64,000 nucleotides of DNA from Typhlomys cinereus (Eukaryota > Chordata > Mammalia > Rodentia > Platacanthomyidae): assembly GCA_023101885.1 (NCBI GenBank), contig JALPQD010000304.1, forward strand, positions 2,102,015 through 2,166,014, in the 5' to 3' direction. Every line of letters starts with the position of its first letter. Position 1 is the first letter of the stretch. This document shows, piece after piece, positions 59,295 to 64,000 of this stretch. Below the pieces are notes generated by a model. The model was not told the origin of the DNA. It saw nothing but the letters and a program-made list of their open reading frames with translations, and did no database searches. The position numbers and the translations under genes were made by a program.

Positions 59295-60350
59295 TGGAGG
59301 CATTCATATTTGTTTACTGGATAGAGTTATTAGTTCTTTCTGGGTTAGTAATGGGGATAATGGATTTCTAAGTAAATATCCTAGTATACCATAATAAACT
59401 TGGTTTTAAAACTTTTTAAATAAAACCAAAATTTATGTTCATAATTTTGACAGGGTGCTTGATCATGAAATCAGAAATATGTTTTTAATTATGGATTCAT
59501 CTTTTTCATCATTTTCATCTACATTATTCAAGCTCAAGCACATGCAGCTGCTTTGTTCTGTAAAAATGACTCAGTATGAGACTCACATTGCCCAGAATCT
59601 TCAATACTGGGCAGCCAGAACACTCACTGATTCCCCAAGGAATTACATGAGGCAAAAAATATAAAGCATTACTGCTAGCTGTAAATCCACGTAGTCTTGA
59701 TTACATGTTCTGTAATTAACTGAAACTTGAATTTAAAAAATCTCTGCTGAATGAAGCATTACGGTAGAGCAGTAAATAAGTTTCAGATAATTGATTTTAG
59801 AAAATGCATCTGCCCCCGTGTTTAATATTCATGTGAAATAATAATTTAAACATCATCATGCACTAGTTATTCAGATTTTATGAATAAGGACGTTAAGACA
59901 AAGAACGGTTAAGCATCATGTACAAAGTAACTCAAGTCAAACCGACATCTTATTTCAGATCCCATAGTTTTGATTGTCCACCTCTGTGGCCTGCAATAAA
60001 ATAAAAATACCTCCAATAGAGGAAAATATGCTACAACACCATGGAATTTGTTCCTTTCCTTCTCAGTACATTTATTACTAAAAGTTAGCATTATACAGGA
60101 ATTCTTTCTGACATGAAAAGGCCTGTGAGAAATATTCCCAGCTTGGGAAAGGGACCTCAACAATATCTAGCAACTGACTTTACAATTCCATGTTCAGGGA
60201 TGCCTGGTTGAAAAATGGTATCATGTTGCTAAGGTTCAATAACCTAAAAAGCTAAAGGCAAAAACATACTTCAAAGTAAAAAGAAAAGTGAAGTTGTTAA
60301 AGTTAATAAACTGAAAAAATAAATGCATAATTGCATTGAGTAAAACCTAT
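59295..60350. other. No gene; unassigned DNA
   Basis: No supportable feature. Frames of 69 and 84 codons carry no domain. Confidence 0.4.
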
Positions 60351-60354
60351 CACA

Positions 60355-60760
60355 GTTAGTTACAGGTGTCAACTTGGAATTGAAGACTTGAACTCTGGGC
60401 ATAGTCCTGAAGAACTGGTATTTGAGTTGAGTCCTGGGCAAGCTATTGATGAAGAGGCCCAGCTCAGATCATGATGAGTGGAAATAGGTTTTTGGCAGGT
60501 AGATAAGACAAAAGGAATAGTTTAAGGAAGCTGGCATTCTTCTGTATACTTGGATAAACATTCTGGTTTGGCAGATGAGGATTTCCCGTATCTTAGTAGT
60601 ACTGCTGATCTATGGATATGGTGTGGCCAGGTCCTCAGTTCATTGAGTTGGTAAGAGCTCTTTACTAAGTTAGACAAGGAATTGTAACTAGACAATCACA
60701 AAAGAGGATAAACCCTTTATTCCCCCCTTAAGTTGTTTTTTTGCATTTACTGGCTACATG
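60355..60760 (+). mobile_element. LTR-like repeat, family A, copy 2 (solo)
   Basis: TTACAGGTGTCAACTTGGAA leads into a region with GAGGCCCAGCTCAGATCATG. The shared core with the 13.1-13.6 kb copy follows: TAAGGAAGCTGGCATTCTTC, GGATAAACATTCTGGTTTGG, GGTGTGGCCAGG and AATTGTAACTAGAC. A degenerate polyadenylation region (GGATAAACCCTTTATTCCCC) lies near the end. Confidence 0.6.
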
Positions 60761-60914
60761 CTGAGTAACTGCAACAGCCCATGAGGGGAAAGATTCCTAG
60801 ATACCATATAACAAATGTCACTATAGAACTCTTGTAATTTTTCTACTGGCTCCTACAGCTTTAGCTTCTAAGGCTACCAGCATCCTGCGTATCTTTCTCA
60901 TTCCTCAGTATGAG

Positions 60915-60998
60915 CATTGAAAGTACTGGAGATATGGATCAGAGCCTAAAACCTTCACCTCACAAGCAAATAACCTGAGATGCTACCCCCAGATCTCA
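60915..60998 (-). mobile_element. tRNA-like SINE head, antisense (ID-like, tentative)
   Basis: On the minus strand GGGTAGCATCTCAGGTTATT, TTGCTTGTGAGGTGAAGG and GGCTCTGATCCATATCTCC have the spacing of a tRNA-derived SINE head. Only about 80 bases are recognisable. Confidence 0.45.
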
Positions 60999-61157
60999 AG
61001 TAAAAATGACAAGCATATATGTTGATGGTCTATATTTCTGGCTCTGGAAGTTGGAGCCTGGGATACTCCAGAATAAAGCAATAAAATGGTAGAGCAATCA
61101 GTATGATTTTGGATAAAACCTTTGGGACTTCATGGGCACAGAAACTCAAGTACCTCT

Positions 61158-61159
<2 letters not shown>

Positions 61160-61203
<44 letters not shown>
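61160..61203. repeat. (CA)n microsatellite
   Basis: About 22 uninterrupted CA units. Confidence 0.98.
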
Positions 61204-61206
<3 letters not shown>

Positions 61207-61209
61207 CAA

Positions 61210-61755
61210 CATGAAGCTTAAGAAAATATCATTTTTGCCACAATGAAGTAGATGATATTTCCTTCACAGAAATCACTAAAAATCATTATGAGAGAATAAA
61301 AAACCCAATTATCACCTTCCATGAAGCTGATGGATGTGCATATTCCTAGATCATGGAAGCCATTGAAGTCAATAACTATAAGAAAAAACTACTGCTGATA
61401 TTAGATGCTAGTAGATGACACTGTGGAAAATGGCACACACCAAAGGCAATGACAATATATACAAGTTCTTATATTAAAACATTTGTCGAATGCAAGAAAT
61501 AGAACAAGTTAACAGAAAATAAGATTTATGATGAAGAATGTCATACTATGAGCAGAACTATAACCTTTAGATTTTCACGTGCTGAAGCTTAAAGTCTTTG
61601 TCTCAACCAAGTCCACAGAACCGGACATATAGTTCCTCCTATGAAATTTGTATTAATCAAATCCAATCAGAAAACACCTATGGCCCCAAAATCAATCATA
61701 CCATAATTGTACCAGTGGGCATATATTGACTGGCATGTCAGTTTTGTAGCAATCA
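61210..61755. other. No gene; unassigned DNA
   Basis: No supportable feature. Confidence 0.35.
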
Positions 61756-61777
61756 CAGTTCATAGTTGCGACCTTTT

Positions 61778-62054
61778 TTTTATTATTTATTCAATTGTGC
61801 ATGTGTGCGTGTATGAATGTATGAATGTGTGTCTGTGTGTGCAGACCCATGGGCGAACCCGGGAACCACCATGAATCACCTCCACCTCCTCTTTGTTTAC
61901 TCTGCCCGGGGATTCACAGGCTCTGCCCTACCAGGACTAGAAACGCAAGCCGTCCTGGCTTCTGCCTGGCGTCTATATGTGGGGTCTAGGATCCAAACTC
62001 AGGACCTTCCCCCTGCAAGGAGGAAGCTTAACCCCGGAGCCACCTCTCCAGTCC
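61778..62054 (-). mobile_element. Young tRNA-derived SINE, copy 9
   Basis: Antisense copy: T tract, TTATTCAATTGTGCATG, short TG/TATGAA tract, body with GGGCGAACCCGGGAACC (the usual GACGAATTCGGG is altered), reverse B box (GGATCCAAACTC) and CTCTCCAGTCC. Target-site duplications CATAGTTGCGACCTTTT (61761-61777) and CATAGTTGCGAACTTTT (62055-62071) differ at one base. Confidence 0.96.
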
Positions 62055-62546
62055 CATAGTTGCGAACTTTTGATGACTCCTCTCCCCCAGCAGTCTAAAC
62101 TATGTACTTCTAACACCATAAACACAAGATCTCGGAAGGAAAGCCTACAATTCATTCCTTTAGGAATAGGGTCTTATCATCTAGTTGTGGCAGAAGCCTC
62201 TGGCCTGGACAACAGCTCGCAGAAAGGTATATTATAAATGAGTGCACAGTAGTAATAGACTGCATTTAAAAAAATAGAGAGAAAAGTGAGAAATTGAAAC
62301 AAAGTGATAAATTCTGGAGAAGTGACTAAAACTCCCAATAGTGAAGAAGTTTCTAAGACAGAAAAAGCCATCACACTTCTTTTTTCTCTGAATTTTACAG
62401 GACCAGAAACTGGACAAAAAATGGAAACAAGCACTGCTGAGATTGTTTAATTCTCTGGATATCACCAAGAAGGCTCACACGTTCTTTGCATGACCTACCC
62501 AGGGAGATGATCATGTGCTGTTCATTCACTGCTCCTTCAGTCAGGG

Positions 62547-62606
62547 ATGATTGAAACCCCACATCTGATTAAAAACACACATCTGATTGAAAGCCCACAT
62601 CTGATT
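62547..62606. repeat. 18 bp minisatellite, about 3.3 units
   Basis: Units of CTGATTGAAAGCCCACAT type are repeated with few changes; ACATCTGATT recurs at 62561, 62579 and 62597, an exact 18 base period. Confidence 0.93.
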
Positions 62607-62609
62607 TGT

Positions 62610-63405
62610 GTTTTCTTACCTGTTGATATTAGCTGCTAGCTGTCAGTTACTAGTCGATATTGCTACCTCAAATCTTGCAGGTGTCAGAAATGCTATTCAT
62701 TATGACAAGTTCTCACATTTACATGACTGGATTGCAATTTTGTCATTGTAGAGAGCTAAGTCTACCACAGCCACCAACATGTCACTTAGGTCTTTTTAGT
62801 TACTTCTTATTAGTTTCTTGTCTGTGCTGGTCTTATTATTAGCTTCTTTAAAAGCTGAAATTACTTACATTTAAGTAAATTAAGTAACAATTAGCTGCAG
62901 TAGAAGCAAGGACTTCTAATGGTGGAGACTGAATGTTATTTTCATGCACTATAGTAAAACAAGAAGGTGGACTTAAATGGAAGATTAAGGCTTAATATGT
63001 CAAAGTCTGGAGCGCTGAGGAAAGTGAATCTGATACTGTAGCTGAACATGTGATAGACGAGATAAAGAGATAAACAGAGGACAAGGCTCTGGGCCAGTGA
63101 CAGCAAGCAGACCCCCATCCTCAACTTGAGCAGCACAACATTCAGTTTTCAACGGGACCTCTTTTCCCTTAGTAATTTCAGAAAACTCCTGCATCATGAG
63201 CAGCATTACTTTTACATTCGGAGTACCTTAATTCATTTTTTTTAGGCAACATTTTTAGTTAGCTTATACATTTGTAGCTTTCAGAAATAATTTTGGTTGA
63301 CCCTTTCACCCTCTCTTACCTTTCCTCCACCCACCTATACTCATGCCCTTGTAAACATTTCATCACTAGTACTCCCTCCTCTTTTTCTGTATTATATGGA
63401 TATCA
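62610..63405. other. No gene; unassigned DNA
   Basis: No supportable feature. Short frames have no domain. Confidence 0.4.
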
Positions 63406-63411
63406 TATTTC

Positions 63412-63784
63412 TATAGAATTTACTGTTCTCTGTTACTGTGAGACACTATTCAAGCTCAAACAACTTAAGTGGAAAATAGGAAATTTGTTCAGCTTACAGT
63501 TCCAGAAGGAAGATCCAATACTCTATGGCAAAAAGTTGAGTGGCAAAAGCTGGAAGGCATCCTAAGTCACTGCACATATCATGGGGGCTGATAGCTGCTG
63601 AGGTGAACGCAAGAGAAAAATCACTCACTCAGGTAGGGTAGGAATAACCAACCTCAAGGCTCAGCCCTGTGACTGTCTTGCCCAAGAATGGCTCTACCAC
63701 CTAAAGTTGTCATGATTTTCCCAAACAAGTAAACATTCAAATATATGAATCTGTGGAAAACAACTCACATTTTAAACCATAACA
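63412..63784 (-). mobile_element. Solo MaLR-type LTR, antisense
   Basis: The reverse complement starts TGTTATGGTTTAAAATGTGA and ends with TGTCTCACAGTAACAGAGAA, matching the termini of the other MaLR LTRs here. Within it, the antisense GTTACTGTGAGACACTATTC and GACTGTCTTGCCCAAGAATG equal LTR positions near the end and near GGAGGAAGACAGTC. The presumed 5 bp flanks (ATTTC and ATCCC) agree only partly, so the insertion is old. It has no internal region. Confidence 0.78.
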
Positions 63785-64000
63785 ATCCCCACCAGTGAAA
63801 ACCTAATTTGTGAATCCTTTCTTCTTTCATGGACATTATAAATGCACATTCCAACTTAAACACAGAAATCTAAAAATTTGAAAGTAGAATCCATATGTGA
63901 AAGAGAACATACAGTTTTTTGGGGCCTAGATTGTCTTATTCAGTACTGTATTTTCCAGTTTCATCCATTTACTACATATTTCCTAATTCTTTTGTGTTCA
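63785..64000. other. No gene; unassigned DNA to window end
   Basis: TTTTGGGGCCTAGATTGTCT and CAGTACTGTATTTTCCAGTT resemble antisense L1 3' text (TTTCCAGTTTCATCCATTTA near 63953 is close to the common antisense L1 TCCATGTTG-type region). An L1 may begin here and continue beyond the window. Confidence 0.35.

Overview
This 64 kb window is vertebrate nuclear DNA, almost certainly from a rodent. I see no gene that I would call coding. It is AT-rich, has no CpG island, and its longest open frames (184 and 187 codons) both lie inside retroelements. The rodent assignment rests on the repeats: 7SL-derived B1 monomers, an ID-like tRNA SINE, old B2/B3-like tRNA SINEs, LTRs of the ERVL-MaLR group, and L1 tails with a G-rich purine tract before the poly(A). 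The young tRNA SINE, with a CA-repeat in its body and a CAATTGAATAAATAA-type tail, is not the mouse or rat B2 consensus. I therefore suspect a myomorph rodent outside the mouse/rat group, but cannot name the species.

Layout. 0-8 kb: single-copy-like AT-rich DNA with one young SINE (1.1 kb), old SINE relics and a decayed L1 3' part (6.4-7.6 kb). 8.2-12.9 kb: a long, dead, internally deleted L1 with recognisable ORF1 and ORF2 remains, split by a young antisense SINE with perfect 15 bp target-site duplications (TSDs). 13.1-13.6 kb and 60.4-60.8 kb: two copies of one LTR-like family. 18.2-18.8 kb: an LTR-like repeat carrying a CTG microsatellite. 18.8, 22.4, 31.6, 41.8, 54.8 and 61.8 kb: further young SINEs, most with TSDs. 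26.3-28.5 kb: a complete MaLR element (two TG...CA LTRs, a 1.46 kb internal region and a 5 bp TSD). 44.4 kb and 63.4 kb: solo MaLR LTRs. 45.5, 47.3 and 50.6 kb: three copies of a lineage-specific L1 3' end. 49.7-50.3 kb and 54.7-56.3 kb: older L1 3' sequence.

There is no operon-like or protein system here. What can be learned is transposon history (nesting, TSDs, LTR divergence), several microsatellites, a compound hairpin at 51.7 kb, a perfect NFI full-site at 20.06 kb and a few non-repetitive blocks that could be conserved regulatory DNA. The window is best read as part of a gene desert or a very large intron. All family names come from pattern recognition, not from a database search.
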